Positions 9,080 to 18,231 of a stretch of 64,000 nt of DNA are shown piece after piece (position 1 is the first letter of the stretch; every line of letters begins with the position of its first letter). Both the position numbers and the translations under genes were made by a program. Under the pieces are notes generated by a model. It did no database searches and was not told the origin of the DNA. It saw only the letters and a program-made list of their open reading frames with translations. Source of the stretch: Butyrivibrio sp. (lineage in GTDB: Bacteria; Bacillota; Clostridia; Lachnospirales; Lachnospiraceae). Location: assembly GCA_015056585.1 (NCBI GenBank), contig SVFZ01000070.1, forward strand, positions 1-64,000, in the 5' to 3' direction.

Positions 9080-9108
9080 ATTGTAACAAACATGCGGCTT
9101 TTCATCAA
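9080..9108 (-). promoter_or_regulatory. Sigma-A promoter of the DUF3048 gene
   Basis: On the minus strand TTGATG (9103-9108), a 17-base spacer and TACAAT (9080-9085), about 42 bases before the start codon. Confidence 0.7.
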
Positions 9109-9297
9109 GGGCGACACATAAGTACAGAGATTATGCGGCTTTAATAAATAATTAATAAAAGGCAAGCCTGCCGGACATATTAGTGCACATTTCTATATGC
9201 GGGGTGAACGTGGTATCATATAATATAGGGAGCATGGATATGCTATGACTCTACAGACTTAGCGGAGGCGCAACATCACCGCGGATGGGAGGCAGAT

Positions 9298-10902
9298 ATG
9301 AAGCTGTCATTCATTGGAGCTGATCACGAGGTAACAGGAAGTTGCCATTACATTGAAGCCTGTGACAAGAAAATTCTTGTAGACTACGGAATGGAGCAGG
9401 GAAAAGACTATTTTGAAAACGCACCGCTTCCGGTTTCTGCACCGGAGATTGATTACGTTTTTCTTACCCATGCCCATGTGGATCATTCGGGTAATCTTCC
9501 TCTTCTATATGCAAAGGGCTTTAGAGGAAAGATTTTTTCCACAGATGCAACAGCAGATCTGTGTAATATAATGCTCAGAGACTGTGCGCATATTCAGATG
9601 CAGGAAGCAGAGTGGCGCAACAGAAAGGCCAAAAGAAGCAAGGAAATAGCCCAGATGGAGCCTGCCTACACCATCGAAGATGCAGAAAAGACCATAAAGG
9701 CTTTTATTCCCTGTGAATATAATAAAGAAATAGATGTCTGCGAGGGGATAAAGATCCGGTTTACAGATATAGGGCACCTTCTTGGATCAGCCAGTATCGA
9801 GGTGTGGCTCACAGAAAAAGGTGTGACCAAAAAGCTGGTATTTTCAGGAGACATCGGCAATAAGGAGCAGCCTCTAATAAGAGATCCACAGCATACGCTT
9901 GAAGCGGATTATGTCATAATGGAGTCCACTTACGGCGACAGACTGCATTCCACAGAGAAACCGGATTATGTAAAAGAGCTGACAGAAATCCTTGAAAGAA
10001 CCTTTCAGAGGGGAGGAAATGTTGTCATTCCTTCTTTTGCTGTTGGCAGAACCCAGGAAATTCTTTACTTTATCCGCAAGATAAAAAAGGAAGGTCTTGT
10101 TAAGTGTAATCCTAACTTTCCTGTGTTTGTGGACAGCCCTTTGGCGGTTGACGCAACGCAGATTTTTGAGGACAACCAGTACGAATGTTATGATGACGAG
10201 GCGATGGAACTGGTAAAAAAGAGGATAAACCCCATTGCTTTTCCGGGACTTAATCTGGCGATCACAACAGATGAATCAAGAGCTATAAATGAAGATCCGG
10301 AGCCGAAGGTTATCATTTCCGCATCCGGAATGTGTGAAGCGGGAAGAATCAGGCATCACTTAAAACATAACCTCTGGCGACCTGAGAGCACTATTTTGTT
10401 TGTGGGCTATCAGTCTGTCGGAACAACGGGAAGAGCCATTGTTGACGGAGCAGAACAGATAAAGCTTTTCGGGGAGACTATTGATATAAAAGCTGATATC
10501 TGTAAGCTTGAAGGACTCTCGGGTCATGCTGACAAGAATGGACTGATTGAATGGATTAACGGTTTTACGGTAAAGAGACCCAAAAAAGTATTTGTTGTTC
10601 ATGGAGAGGACAGTGTATGTTCTTCTTTTGCAAAGTGCCTGTCGGAAGAATACGGGTATGATGCATATGCACCCTATTCCGGCACTGAATTTGATATAAT
10701 ATCCGGTAGTATCATCAAGGAAGGCGTTCCGATTCCGGTTAAGAGAAAAGAGACTACGCTTGTTTCGGATGTATATGCAAGGCTTAAGGCAGCAGGTGCA
10801 AGGCTTATGGGCATCATAGCAAAGAGCGAAGGCATGACCAACAAGGACAAAGCCAAATTTGCGGACCAGATAATTGCTTTGTGCGAAAAGTGGAGCAAAT
10901 AA
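9298..10902 (+). CDS. Beta-CASP metallo-beta-lactamase-fold hydrolase (RNA-processing type)
   Basis: A 534-residue protein with an N-terminal metallo-beta-lactamase fold (metal motif HAHVDHSG at about 60-67, GHLLGSA at about 159, SGDIG), an inserted beta-CASP domain (SFAVGRTQEIL, VDSPLA, SASGMCEAGRIRHHL) and the C-terminal RMMBL zinc motif region (SGHADKNGLIEW, FVVHGE). Such proteins (CPSF-100/Ysh1-like) are usually ribonucleases; a longer C-terminal extension (about 470-534) is helical. The ribosome site GGGAGG lies seven bases before the ATG, and a TATAAT -10 box is at 9219-9224. The exact RNA substrate is unknown. Confidence 0.9.
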   Translation: MKLSFIGADHEVTGSCHYIEACDKKILVDYGMEQGKDYFENAPLPVSAPEIDYVFLTHAHVDHSGNLPLLYAKGFRGKIFSTDATADLCNIMLRDCAHIQMQEAEWRNRKAKRSKEIAQMEPAYTIEDAEKTIKAFIPCEYNKEIDVCEGIKIRFTDIGHLLGSASIEVWLTEKGVTKKLVFSGDIGNKEQPLIRDPQHTLEADYVIMESTYGDRLHSTEKPDYVKELTEILERTFQRGGNVVIPSFAVGRTQEILYFIRKIKKEGLVKCNPNFPVFVDSPLAVDATQIFEDNQYECYDDEAMELVKKRINPIAFPGLNLAITTDESRAINEDPEPKVIISASGMCEAGRIRHHLKHNLWRPESTILFVGYQSVGTTGRAIVDGAEQIKLFGETIDIKADICKLEGLSGHADKNGLIEWINGFTVKRPKKVFVVHGEDSVCSSFAKCLSEEYGYDAYAPYSGTEFDIISGSIIKEGVPIPVKRKETTLVSDVYARLKAAGARLMGIIAKSEGMTNKDKAKFADQIIALCEKWSK

Positions 10903-10977
10903 GCGTCTTCAAGTACATGCGGTGTTCTGCTTGCAGAAAACACTCGCGATAACATAAATCATTTTGAGGAGGAAGGT

Positions 10978-11829
10978 ATGGCAAGAGCAGACGAAATTTT
11001 TATTGATATGTGCAGGGATATCCTTGATAACGGCACATCAACAGAAGGGGAGAAAGTAAGGCCTCACTGGCCTGACGGAACGCCGGCTTACACCATAAAG
11101 AAGTTCGGAGTTGTAAACAGATACGATCTTTCAAAAGAATTTCCAATAATGACTTTGAGAAAAACCGCCCTTAAGAGCGCAACCGATGAGATTCTCTGGA
11201 TATATCAGAAAAAGAGCAATAACATCCATGACCTTAACAGCCACATCTGGGACGAGTGGGCTGACGAGACCGGCTCTATCGGAAAAGCCTATGGCTATCA
11301 GATTGGGCAAAAGAGTATTTATAAAGAGGGCGAGTTTGATCAGATGGACAGGGTCATTTATGATCTCAAAAACAATCCTTTCAGCCGCAGGATCATGACA
11401 AATACCTACGTGTTTTCTGACCTTCATGAGATGAATCTGTATCCTTGCGCTTACAGCGTAACCTACAATGTTACTCAGAAAAAGGGAGAGGACAGACTTA
11501 CACTCAATGCAGTTCTCAACCAGCGATCACAGGACGTGCTTGCTGCAAACAACTGGAATGTTGTGCAGTATGCGGTTTTGGTGCACATGCTGGCGCAGGT
11601 CTGCGACATGAACGTAGGCGAGCTTGTTCATGTAATAGCCGATGCACACATTTACGACAGACACGTTCCGCTTATCAAGGAGCTTATCGAGAGAAAACCT
11701 CTTCCTGCACCAAAGTTCCACTTAAATCCTGACGTCAAGGATTTCTATGAGTTTACAAGAAATGATGTATCCCTCGAAGGCTACGAAGTAGCCGGCGAGC
11801 AGCTTAAAGATATTCCGATTGCGATCTGA
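10978..11829 (+). CDS. thyA: Thymidylate synthase
   Basis: A 283-residue enzyme converting dUMP and methylene-THF to dTMP and dihydrofolate. The catalytic Cys is C157 in NLYPCA; the phosphate-binding pair RR is at 137-138, followed by NQRSQDVLAANNWN (181-194) and HIYDRHVP. The sequence is of the Firmicutes subtype where the usual LPPCH is LxPCA. GAGGAGG lies just before the ATG. folA follows about 40 bases later, so dihydrofolate produced here is recycled by the next gene product; this pairing is standard. Confidence 0.95.
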   Translation: MARADEIFIDMCRDILDNGTSTEGEKVRPHWPDGTPAYTIKKFGVVNRYDLSKEFPIMTLRKTALKSATDEILWIYQKKSNNIHDLNSHIWDEWADETGSIGKAYGYQIGQKSIYKEGEFDQMDRVIYDLKNNPFSRRIMTNTYVFSDLHEMNLYPCAYSVTYNVTQKKGEDRLTLNAVLNQRSQDVLAANNWNVVQYAVLVHMLAQVCDMNVGELVHVIADAHIYDRHVPLIKELIERKPLPAPKFHLNPDVKDFYEFTRNDVSLEGYEVAGEQLKDIPIAI

Positions 11830-11869
11830 GCGATAAAAGGAATGAGTAAACACAGCATAGGAGATTATT

Positions 11870-12364
11870 ATGAAAGCTATCGTAGCAGTAGACAGTAACT
11901 GGGCCATCGGAAACAAGGGAAAGCTCCTTGTGAGTATTCCTGCCGACCAGAAGGACAACTTCAGGGCCAAAACTTTAAATAAAACCATAATTTACGGAAG
12001 GAAAACGCTGGAGACTTTTCCTCAGCAGATAGTTCTTCCTAAGAGAAGGAACATAATTCTTTCTACCAAGCCTGATTATACCGTAAGAAATGCAGAGGTG
12101 GCCCACAGCAAAGAAGAAGCGCTAAGGCTCGTTGAAAATGAGAACAGCGACGATGTATTTATCATCGGCGGAGCAACCGTTTACAAAGATTTTCTTGATG
12201 TGTGCGACACAGCGATCGTGACTTTTATAGACAAGGAATACGAGGCTGATGCGTATTTCCCAAATCTGGACAAGGATCCTGACTGGGAACTTGCAGATGA
12301 GTCGGAAGAGCAGGTATATTTTGACATTACCTATACCTACAGGACTTATGTAAGAAAAAGATGA
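11870..12364 (+). CDS. folA: Dihydrofolate reductase
   Basis: A 164-residue protein. DHFR motifs: start MKAIVAVDSNWAIGNKGKLL, the substrate-binding acid D26 in IPADQK, the NADPH-binding IYGRKTLETF (41-50), FIIGGATVYKDF (about 101-112), and the C-terminal TYTYRTYVRKR strand. It reduces dihydrofolate to THF using NADPH. The usual LPW(x)LP loop reads LLVSIP, a moderate deviation that could change inhibitor affinity (inference). It is co-directional with thyA and probably co-transcribed, with AGGAGATT before the ATG. Confidence 0.93.
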   Translation: MKAIVAVDSNWAIGNKGKLLVSIPADQKDNFRAKTLNKTIIYGRKTLETFPQQIVLPKRRNIILSTKPDYTVRNAEVAHSKEEALRLVENENSDDVFIIGGATVYKDFLDVCDTAIVTFIDKEYEADAYFPNLDKDPDWELADESEEQVYFDITYTYRTYVRKR

Positions 12365-12473
12365 TTCAGAGACAGGCGCATAAGATAACAATTCATGACT
12401 TAGCATATATAGTCATTTTTCGGAATAGTTTTTATAAGAGTCAAAAGGAATAAAAGAAGGCAGGAAAACAGAC

Positions 12474-13382
12474 ATGTCTGACAGAAAAAAAGCACTGGTT
12501 CTTATAAATAAATCTGCGGGAATGGGAAAAGCGGGTACGGATACCTTAAATATCGTAATGAGGCTTGCCGAGGAAGGATATGAGCCGATAGTTTATCCGA
12601 TCATTCCCGGAACAGATCTGACATCAGAAAAAATCATTGGCGATTATGACGGCGAAGTTTCCATGATACTTTGCAGCGGAGGCGACGGTACTTTGAACCA
12701 TGTCATGAATGCTATCATGGACCTCAAAGAAAAGCCGGTTCTTTCATATATTCCGGCGGGCAGCACCAATGATTTTGCCAAAGGCCTTGGAATCCCTTCT
12801 GTTATGTCAAAGGCTATAGATGTGGCAGTTAACGGAACGCCCTTTACCTACGATGTGGGCAGGATAAATGGCAGATACTTTAATTACGTGGCGGCCTTTG
12901 GAGCTTTTTCAAAAGTAAGTTATGCCACCGATCAGGATCTTAAAAATGTTCTGGGCTATGCGGCATATGTTATAAGCGCAATAGCCGAACTTCCTCAGAA
13001 TATAGGCTACAGCTGCCATTTGCAGATTGAGGCGGATGATTTTATTGAAGAGGGAGATTACATCTTCGGAGCCGTAAGTAATTCAGCATCTGTGGCAGGG
13101 ATGACTCTTTTTGCAAATGATGATATAAAGCAGGATGACGGACAGATGGAGCTTCTTCTGATCCGTTCACCCAAAAATCTGGCGGATTTTAACGGTATTT
13201 TGGCGGCTCTGGCCGTAAGAGAGCCGGATAATCCGCACATAACCTACAGGCAGGTTTCAAAGGTTCATATCGTTTCAGATGAGGAAATGGAGTGGACCAT
13301 AGACGGAGAATTCGGCGGAGCCTATAAGGAAACAAATATAGAAGTAATAAACAAGGCGATAACAATAATGACAACCAGATAA
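12474..13382 (+). CDS. Diacylglycerol kinase family lipid kinase (YegS/DgkB-like)
   Basis: A 302-residue soluble kinase: nucleotide-binding CSGGDGTLNHVMN (GGDGT at 69-73), PAGSTNDFAKGLG (94-106) and a C-terminal beta-domain ending with WTIDGEFGG. The family phosphorylates diacylglycerol or related lipids at the membrane surface (DgkB recycles DAG from lipoteichoic acid synthesis); the substrate is not determined by sequence. It follows folA by 109 bases. The ribosome site is a weak GCAGGA. Its 3' end overlaps a hairpin shared with the convergent gene. Confidence 0.9.
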   Translation: MSDRKKALVLINKSAGMGKAGTDTLNIVMRLAEEGYEPIVYPIIPGTDLTSEKIIGDYDGEVSMILCSGGDGTLNHVMNAIMDLKEKPVLSYIPAGSTNDFAKGLGIPSVMSKAIDVAVNGTPFTYDVGRINGRYFNYVAAFGAFSKVSYATDQDLKNVLGYAAYVISAIAELPQNIGYSCHLQIEADDFIEEGDYIFGAVSNSASVAGMTLFANDDIKQDDGQMELLLIRSPKNLADFNGILAALAVREPDNPHITYRQVSKVHIVSDEEMEWTIDGEFGGAYKETNIEVINKAITIMTTR

Positions 13383-13402
13383 GGCGATGACCACTCATCG
13401 CC
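13383..13402. terminator. Compact hairpin between convergent genes
   Basis: GGCGATGA and TCATCGCC form a perfect eight-pair stem with a four-base loop, exactly at the junction; it contains the stop codon of the minus-strand gene. No long T run follows on either side, so it may stall or stabilise transcripts rather than be a strong terminator. Confidence 0.55.
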
Positions 13403-14603
13403 CCTGATTTATTCTATGCACTATTTTAGCAAGATATGTTTCATGAACCTTCATTGCGCCCTTAGGGCAGAACTCCTGGCAGCAGAAGCACTTGATACAT
13501 TTGCTGCGGTCAATCTGCGGAAGCTGTGAAACCATTGTGATTGCCTTTGCAGGGCAGGTTTCATAGCATTTTTTACAGCCGATGCATTCGTCCTTTTTTA
13601 CCTCAGGCCTTGTGTTAAAAACAGTTTTTATGGTAACCGATTTTACCTTGTTGAAAAGTCCGTCTCCCTCAAAGGTTATGCTCTGGTGAGAGGTGGCTCT
13701 TTTAAAATCGGGAATTCTCAAATCAGGAATTGAAGCATCCCCCAGAACAGTAACCTCCGAAATGTCCTTTGGTCCGAGGCCCCTTTCATAGGCTGCCTTC
13801 AAAGTCTGACAGTCATTTATTCCCATATTTATGATTCCGGCGCAGGCCATGTCTAGTGCATACGGCCTTTTTGACGCCAGAATTGCTCCGATATGTCTCT
13901 TTTCTCCGGCAGTTGGACCGTTTCCCTCCATGCCGTCTATGGCATCAACCACGTACAGAGCGGGTTTAAAAAATTCGTTTAGATCCACCATAACATTGGC
14001 AAAGGCCATTTCTTCCGGAAAGCGCATGTGATACTCGGGCTTTGTGGCCCCCGGAATAGTTCCGAACATATTCTTTACGGCGCAGCTCATGCCCATCATG
14101 GCGTGGGATTTTAGCTTTGATACATTAATGATGGCATCCGTGTTATCAAGCCATCCGGTGTAAATAAAGCTCCTTAAGCTCTTTCCGTCAAAGACTGCAT
14201 CTTTAACCGAGAAGTCGTTGTTTAGTCTGACTACAGGTCTTTGAGATGAAGCATATTTTTCCTGCAGCTCTTTTTCCAGATCTTCCACCATGGCAGTCAT
14301 ACCGCACCCTCTGTAGGTACCTTTCACAAAAGCAGAAGTGTACAAGCCTCCCGGGCTGTCGCCAATAACAACATTTGCACCGAGATCTGTTATCATCTCG
14401 CAAAGCCTTTTGATCAAAATGGGATGAGTTGTGCAGGCTTTTTCCGGTGCCATTGATGTGACCAGATTTGCCTTGATTCCAATGGTCATTCCGGGCTTTA
14501 TGAAGGAAAGACCGTCTATATCGGAAAGTGCGCCCAAAAGCGCCTCTGATACTTTTTCGTAATCATAAGATGCGCATTTATGCAACGAAACAGCGTCGAA
14601 CAT
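13395..14603 (-). CDS. DUF362 domain protein with two C-terminal [4Fe-4S] sites
   Basis: A 402-residue protein: N-terminal DUF362 domain (about 1-300; IKANLVTSM, VVIGDSPGG, LKSHAMMGMSCAVKNMFGTIPG, DAIDGMEGNGP) and a 2x[4Fe-4S] ferredoxin domain with CIGCKKCYETCP (about 338-349) and CIKCFCCQEFCP (about 367-378). Homologues are widespread in anaerobes; the function is unknown, although an electron-transfer role is suggested by the ferredoxin module. AAGGAG lies about 11 bases before the ATG on the minus strand. Confidence 0.9.
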   Translation of the reverse strand: MFDAVSLHKCASYDYEKVSEALLGALSDIDGLSFIKPGMTIGIKANLVTSMAPEKACTTHPILIKRLCEMITDLGANVVIGDSPGGLYTSAFVKGTYRGCGMTAMVEDLEKELQEKYASSQRPVVRLNNDFSVKDAVFDGKSLRSFIYTGWLDNTDAIINVSKLKSHAMMGMSCAVKNMFGTIPGATKPEYHMRFPEEMAFANVMVDLNEFFKPALYVVDAIDGMEGNGPTAGEKRHIGAILASKRPYALDMACAGIINMGINDCQTLKAAYERGLGPKDISEVTVLGDASIPDLRIPDFKRATSHQSITFEGDGLFNKVKSVTIKTVFNTRPEVKKDECIGCKKCYETCPAKAITMVSQLPQIDRSKCIKCFCCQEFCPKGAMKVHETYLAKIVHRINQGR

Positions 14604-14756
14604 TGTGAAAAGAACTCCTTTTTGTACCTTTAATTTTTAGAATTATAACACGAGAGCCTCGTAAATTTAATAAGAATTTTATACTCGGAATAATCTAATG
14701 AGGTGTAACATAATATTGTTATTCATTCTTATTGTAAGTGAAGGAGACTGACAATT

Positions 14757-15737
14757 ATGAAAAAATTATGGATTACAGGAATTATTTGTGCACTGGCTGT
14801 TTCTATGGCAGGGTGCGGAGAAAGTACGACTTCAAATACCGACAGCAGCCTTAACGAGGAGCCGGTAGTTCAGGAGCAGAGTACTGCAGCAGAGACTACT
14901 GCCGATTCAGAGGTTAAAGAAGAAAATACACAGGAAACTGTGGAGAGCACAGACACAGCCGCAGCCACCGGAGATCTTTACGAGGCTTTCAAGAATGGCG
15001 ATGCAAAGGTAAAGTACACAGGTAACGGAGACAGAACTACCTATCTGGACACAAAAAGTGCTTTAAAGGCCGGAGAGTCCTATACAATAAGCGAGATTTT
15101 AAGTGCACTTGAGGCTGCATCCGAAAATAAGGCCTCTTCTGATGTGAAATACACAGATATTGACTGCGGAGAGGACGGAGTAAAAGAGCTGCTGGCAGAG
15201 GCACAGTTCGGCGAGGAATTCACCCTTTATATGATAATCAAGCAGATTGATGATGAGCTGGTTATGTGCTTTGATCAGGACGGATGGTCAAGAAGTTATG
15301 TTACTGTAAATGCTGACGGAACCATTGAAAGCGGCGGTTCCAGCGGAGCAGCGGTTCACAGCGTTGATTATGCTTTTGTTGATCAGAACGGAGATTATAA
15401 GTTCTATTACGGAGTAGAAGAGACGCTTACGCTTTACGGTGATTTCTATGCATATAAGAATGGCACAGATTACGTAACTATCTCAACTGAAGGGCTTGAT
15501 ATAGACCACCTTGGAGTCAGAGATTATTACTTTGATGCTGACTATGAAAATCGCAGTCACTACTATTCTTACTTTGTGATCGACGATTCGTTTGAAGATG
15601 TTACCACAGACAGCGACTATGATGATTCAAATGAACTGAAAAAGAGATTTACAGAGGCCGGTATAGAGACATATACAAAGGCTGAAATGGAGCAGATGGT
15701 AAAAGACAGAGCGTCAGAGATCGGATATAAACAGTAA
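14757..15737 (+). CDS. Lipoprotein of unknown function
   Basis: A 326-residue exported lipoprotein: signal peptide with lipobox SMAGC (Cys20), a low-complexity Thr/Ser/Glu/Asp linker to about residue 72, then a folded acidic region of about 250 residues rich in Tyr and Asp (for example the DYYFDADYENRSHYYSYF region). I do not recognise the domain. GAAGGAG is 9-10 bases upstream of the ATG and a terminator follows, so it is a monocistronic cell-surface gene. Confidence 0.75.
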   Translation: MKKLWITGIICALAVSMAGCGESTTSNTDSSLNEEPVVQEQSTAAETTADSEVKEENTQETVESTDTAAATGDLYEAFKNGDAKVKYTGNGDRTTYLDTKSALKAGESYTISEILSALEAASENKASSDVKYTDIDCGEDGVKELLAEAQFGEEFTLYMIIKQIDDELVMCFDQDGWSRSYVTVNADGTIESGGSSGAAVHSVDYAFVDQNGDYKFYYGVEETLTLYGDFYAYKNGTDYVTISTEGLDIDHLGVRDYYFDADYENRSHYYSYFVIDDSFEDVTTDSDYDDSNELKKRFTEAGIETYTKAEMEQMVKDRASEIGYKQ

Positions 15738-15769
15738 TAAATAGTAATGAGCAGTAATATGCTTTCAGG

Positions 15770-15800
15770 AAGCTGTCCACTTTTGTGGGCAGCTTTTTTG
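15770..15800 (+). terminator. Intrinsic terminator
   Basis: AAGCTGTCCAC pairs with GTGGGCAGCTT (one G-U wobble) around TTTT, then a T run. The T run merges into the -35 box of the next promoter. Confidence 0.92.
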
Positions 15801-15826
15801 GCAAAATAAACGTCCTATGATAATAT
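15798..15826 (+). promoter_or_regulatory. Sigma-A promoter of the HAD phosphatase gene
   Basis: TTGGCA (15798-15803), a 17-base spacer and TAATAT (15821-15826). The -35 box shares bases with the terminator of the preceding gene. Confidence 0.65.
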
Positions 15827-15856
15827 AGCTCTAAGTTTAAGTGGGAGGAATAATGA

Positions 15857-16525
15857 ATGCTAAAAGACTATTGTGTTATTTTCGATATGGACGGTGTTAT
15901 CTTTGATTCGGAGAGAGCGTGTCTTTATACCTGGACTGAAACTGCGAATAAATACGGTATAGGTAATGTGAGGGAAGTTTTTAACAGATGCATTGGCACC
16001 AATAATAATCAGACACATCAGATTGTGGAGGACGCCTATTCAAAAGAGTTTGGCGAGGGAATAGCCGATAAGCTTTTGTCTGAGAGCAGCCGGCTTTTTC
16101 ATGAGAAATACGACGGAGGAAATCTTCCTCTTAAGGACGGGGTAAAAGAGATCCTTGAGTACCTCAGGGAAAAGAATGTACGATGCGCCGTTGCTTCATC
16201 TACTAGAAAAGCAGTTGTTGAAGCAGAGCTTAAAGATGCCGGACTCATTGATTATTTTGAAGAGATAGTCGGAGGAGATGCGGTAAAAATATCAAAGCCG
16301 GATCCGGAAATCTACCTTCTGGCATGCGATAAAATGAAGGCTAAGCCGGAAAATGCTTTTGCAATAGAAGATTCTTTTAACGGTATCAGATCAGCTCATG
16401 CAGCGGGCATGAAACCTATCATGGTTCCTGACATGATCCCTGCTGATGATGAGATGAGGCGCCTTTCGGTTTCTGTGTGCGAGAACCTGAAAGCGGTTGT
16501 TGATTTTTTTGAAAAAAACTTCTAA
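15857..16525 (+). CDS. HAD-superfamily phosphatase (beta-phosphoglucomutase-like subfamily)
   Basis: A 222-residue hydrolase. Motif I is FDMDGVIFDSE (about 9-19) with nucleophile and acid/base Asp; motif II is the Ser of CAVASST; motif III is the Lys of KISKPDPEIY; motif IV is AIEDSFNGIRSAHAAGM. The cap is helical as in beta-phosphoglucomutase or phosphoglycolate phosphatase types. Substrate not assigned. GGAGG lies eight bases before the chosen ATG; an out-of-frame ATG four bases upstream is ignored. Confidence 0.88.
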   Translation: MLKDYCVIFDMDGVIFDSERACLYTWTETANKYGIGNVREVFNRCIGTNNNQTHQIVEDAYSKEFGEGIADKLLSESSRLFHEKYDGGNLPLKDGVKEILEYLREKNVRCAVASSTRKAVVEAELKDAGLIDYFEEIVGGDAVKISKPDPEIYLLACDKMKAKPENAFAIEDSFNGIRSAHAAGMKPIMVPDMIPADDEMRRLSVSVCENLKAVVDFFEKNF

Positions 16526-16571
16526 TGACGGCCTATCTGATTTATTTAGATAAAACATATAAAATTTCTGC

Positions 16572-16600
16572 TTGTTTTTGGGATCGATTTGAGATATTAT
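16572..16600 (+). promoter_or_regulatory. Promoter of the thiamine operon
   Basis: TTGTTT (16572-16577), a 17-base spacer and TATTAT (16595-16600). Initiation near 16607 would start the RNA just before the TPP aptamer. Confidence 0.65.
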
Positions 16601-16617
16601 TCCAAATGGACAATTTA

Positions 16618-16706
16618 ATAGACGGGAGCTTGTATTACAGGCTGAGAGGAAGGTATGACCTTCGACCGAGAACCTGATTTGGATAATGCCAACGTAGGGA
16701 TGCCTT
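16618..16706 (+). ncRNA. TPP (THI-box) riboswitch controlling thiW-thiM-thiE-thiD-thiC
   Basis: The conserved pyrimidine-sensor sequence GGCTGAGAGG is at about 16640-16649, and the pyrophosphate-sensor half is ACCTGATTTGGATAATGCC followed by AACGTAGGGA, ending in ATGCC. These are the diagnostic TPP aptamer segments. A terminator hairpin lies about 25 bases downstream, so control is probably by transcription termination when TPP is bound. Confidence 0.96.
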
Positions 16707-16731
16707 TTTGTATATGGAATGGAAATTTTTG

Positions 16732-16766
16732 CGGAAGCTATCTTGTCAGGTAGCCTCCGTTTTTTA
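16732..16766 (+). terminator. Riboswitch expression-platform terminator
   Basis: CGGAAGCTATC pairs with GGTAGCCTCCG (one A-C mismatch) around TTGTCA, followed by six T. It lies between the TPP aptamer and thiW. Confidence 0.85.
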
Positions 16767-16807
16767 TTTTCTCAACCTCCAAACTCCCTAAGGTAAGGAG
16801 AAAAGGT

Positions 16808-17356
16808 ATGAAAAATGGTAAGATCAAAAGTAACTATCTACGTAGAATGGTGATGCTGGGGATGTTCATAGCCCTTGGAGTTGTAATATCACCAATTCTC
16901 AGAATTGAGGGAATGTGTCCTATGGCACATCTGATCAATATCACCTGCGCAGTATTTATGGGACCCGGATACGCCCTTTTATGCGCACTCTTAATCGGAA
17001 TCATCAGAATGATGATAATGGGTATTCCGCCACTTGCCCTTACGGGAGCAATATTTGGAGCTACCTTGTCAGGTGTATTCTACAAACTTTCAAAGGGAAA
17101 AATAATCGCAGCAGTTTTGGGTGAAATCTTCGGAACCGGGGTAATCGGAGCAATTGTCTCATACCCTGTAATGACCTATCTTTGGGGAAAAGAAGGTCTT
17201 ACATGGTTTTTCTACGTTCCGTCATTCATCATGGGAACACTCATCGGAGGAAGCATTGCATTTCTCCTGCTCAAGAGACTTGAAGTTACAGGGGCACTTG
17301 TAAAGATGCAAAATTCTCTTAAAGATGAGTATGTAAAGGAAAAAGAAGCTGCATGA
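16808..17356 (+). CDS. thiW: ECF transporter S component ThiW (thiazole precursor uptake)
   Basis: A 182-residue membrane protein with about five or six helices. The ThiW-type pattern GVVISPILRIEGMCPMAHLINITCA and VFMGPGYALLCALLIGIIRM is clear. ThiW is the substrate-binding subunit proposed to import hydroxyethylthiazole through the shared ECF energizing module (not encoded here). It is first in a TPP-controlled operon and overlaps thiM by four bases (ATGA), matching the salvage of thiazole by ThiM. Confidence 0.93.
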   Translation: MKNGKIKSNYLRRMVMLGMFIALGVVISPILRIEGMCPMAHLINITCAVFMGPGYALLCALLIGIIRMMIMGIPPLALTGAIFGATLSGVFYKLSKGKIIAAVLGEIFGTGVIGAIVSYPVMTYLWGKEGLTWFFYVPSFIMGTLIGGSIAFLLLKRLEVTGALVKMQNSLKDEYVKEKEAA

Positions 17357-18216
17357 AAGAGGAAGCATATAAACCGCTGATCCACTGCATCACAAATCCA
17401 ATTTCGATGATGCAGTGTGCAAATACAATTTTGGGACTGGGCGGAAAACCTATAATGGCGGAGCATCCTCTGGAGGTAAAAGAGATAACGGCCACAGCGA
17501 AAGCTCTTTTATTAAACTTTGGGAATATATCCGACAGCAGAATGGAAGCCATGAGAGTTTCTTTTTGGGAGGCGCTTGAACGGGATATTCCGGTTGTCAT
17601 CGATGCTGTGGGTGTATCCTGTTCGAGGCTTCGCAGGAACTTTTTTGACGAGTTGTTAAAAGCGCGCGTTAAAGAGTCTTTTCTTGTTATAAAGGGAAAT
17701 TACTCGGAGATACTCTCAATCCATGATGAGAATTACAGAGCGGAAGGCGTGGATGTAAAAGAAGGAACCGGTAAGGAAGAGGTTTTGCGGGCTGCAAAAG
17801 ATGTGGCAAAAAAGTACAATGCCATTGTGCTTGCCAGCGGAGCTACTGACATAGTGACGGATGGAGAGAGAACGGAACTTATTAAAAACGGATGTCCAAA
17901 GCTGGCACTCATAACAGGCACCGGTTGTATGCTGGGAGCCGCCTGCGCCTTTTTTATCAGCGGAAAAAGAGATATTGAATCCGTAACAAAGGCCTGTCTT
18001 GTCCTGGGAATTGCAGGAGAACTGGCAGCAGAGGATGCATGTTTAGATTCGGTGTCAGCTGGCAGGCTTCCGGAGCAGGCAACAGAATCTACAGCGCCGG
18101 ATTTTGCAACCGGTATGACATTCAGGTCAGGGTCTTTTCTCGTAAGGCTCCTTGATCACATCGGGGTAATGACTGATGAGGAAATAGAGAGAAAGAAAAA
18201 ACTAACACAAATTTGA
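17353..18216 (+). CDS. thiM: Hydroxyethylthiazole kinase
   Basis: A 287-residue ribokinase-like enzyme phosphorylating 4-methyl-5-(2-hydroxyethyl)thiazole. Diagnostic segments: PLIHCITNPISMMQCANTIL at the N-terminus, GGKPIMAEHPLEV, VIKGNYSEI, and the anion-hole motif ITGTGCMLGA (about 194-203). It starts within the thiW stop codon (ATGA overlap), implying translational coupling. The product joins HMP-PP in the ThiE reaction encoded next. Confidence 0.95.
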   Translation: MKEEAYKPLIHCITNPISMMQCANTILGLGGKPIMAEHPLEVKEITATAKALLLNFGNISDSRMEAMRVSFWEALERDIPVVIDAVGVSCSRLRRNFFDELLKARVKESFLVIKGNYSEILSIHDENYRAEGVDVKEGTGKEEVLRAAKDVAKKYNAIVLASGATDIVTDGERTELIKNGCPKLALITGTGCMLGAACAFFISGKRDIESVTKACLVLGIAGELAAEDACLDSVSAGRLPEQATESTAPDFATGMTFRSGSFLVRLLDHIGVMTDEEIERKKKLTQI

Positions 18217-18231
18217 TCCGGGAGGAGATGC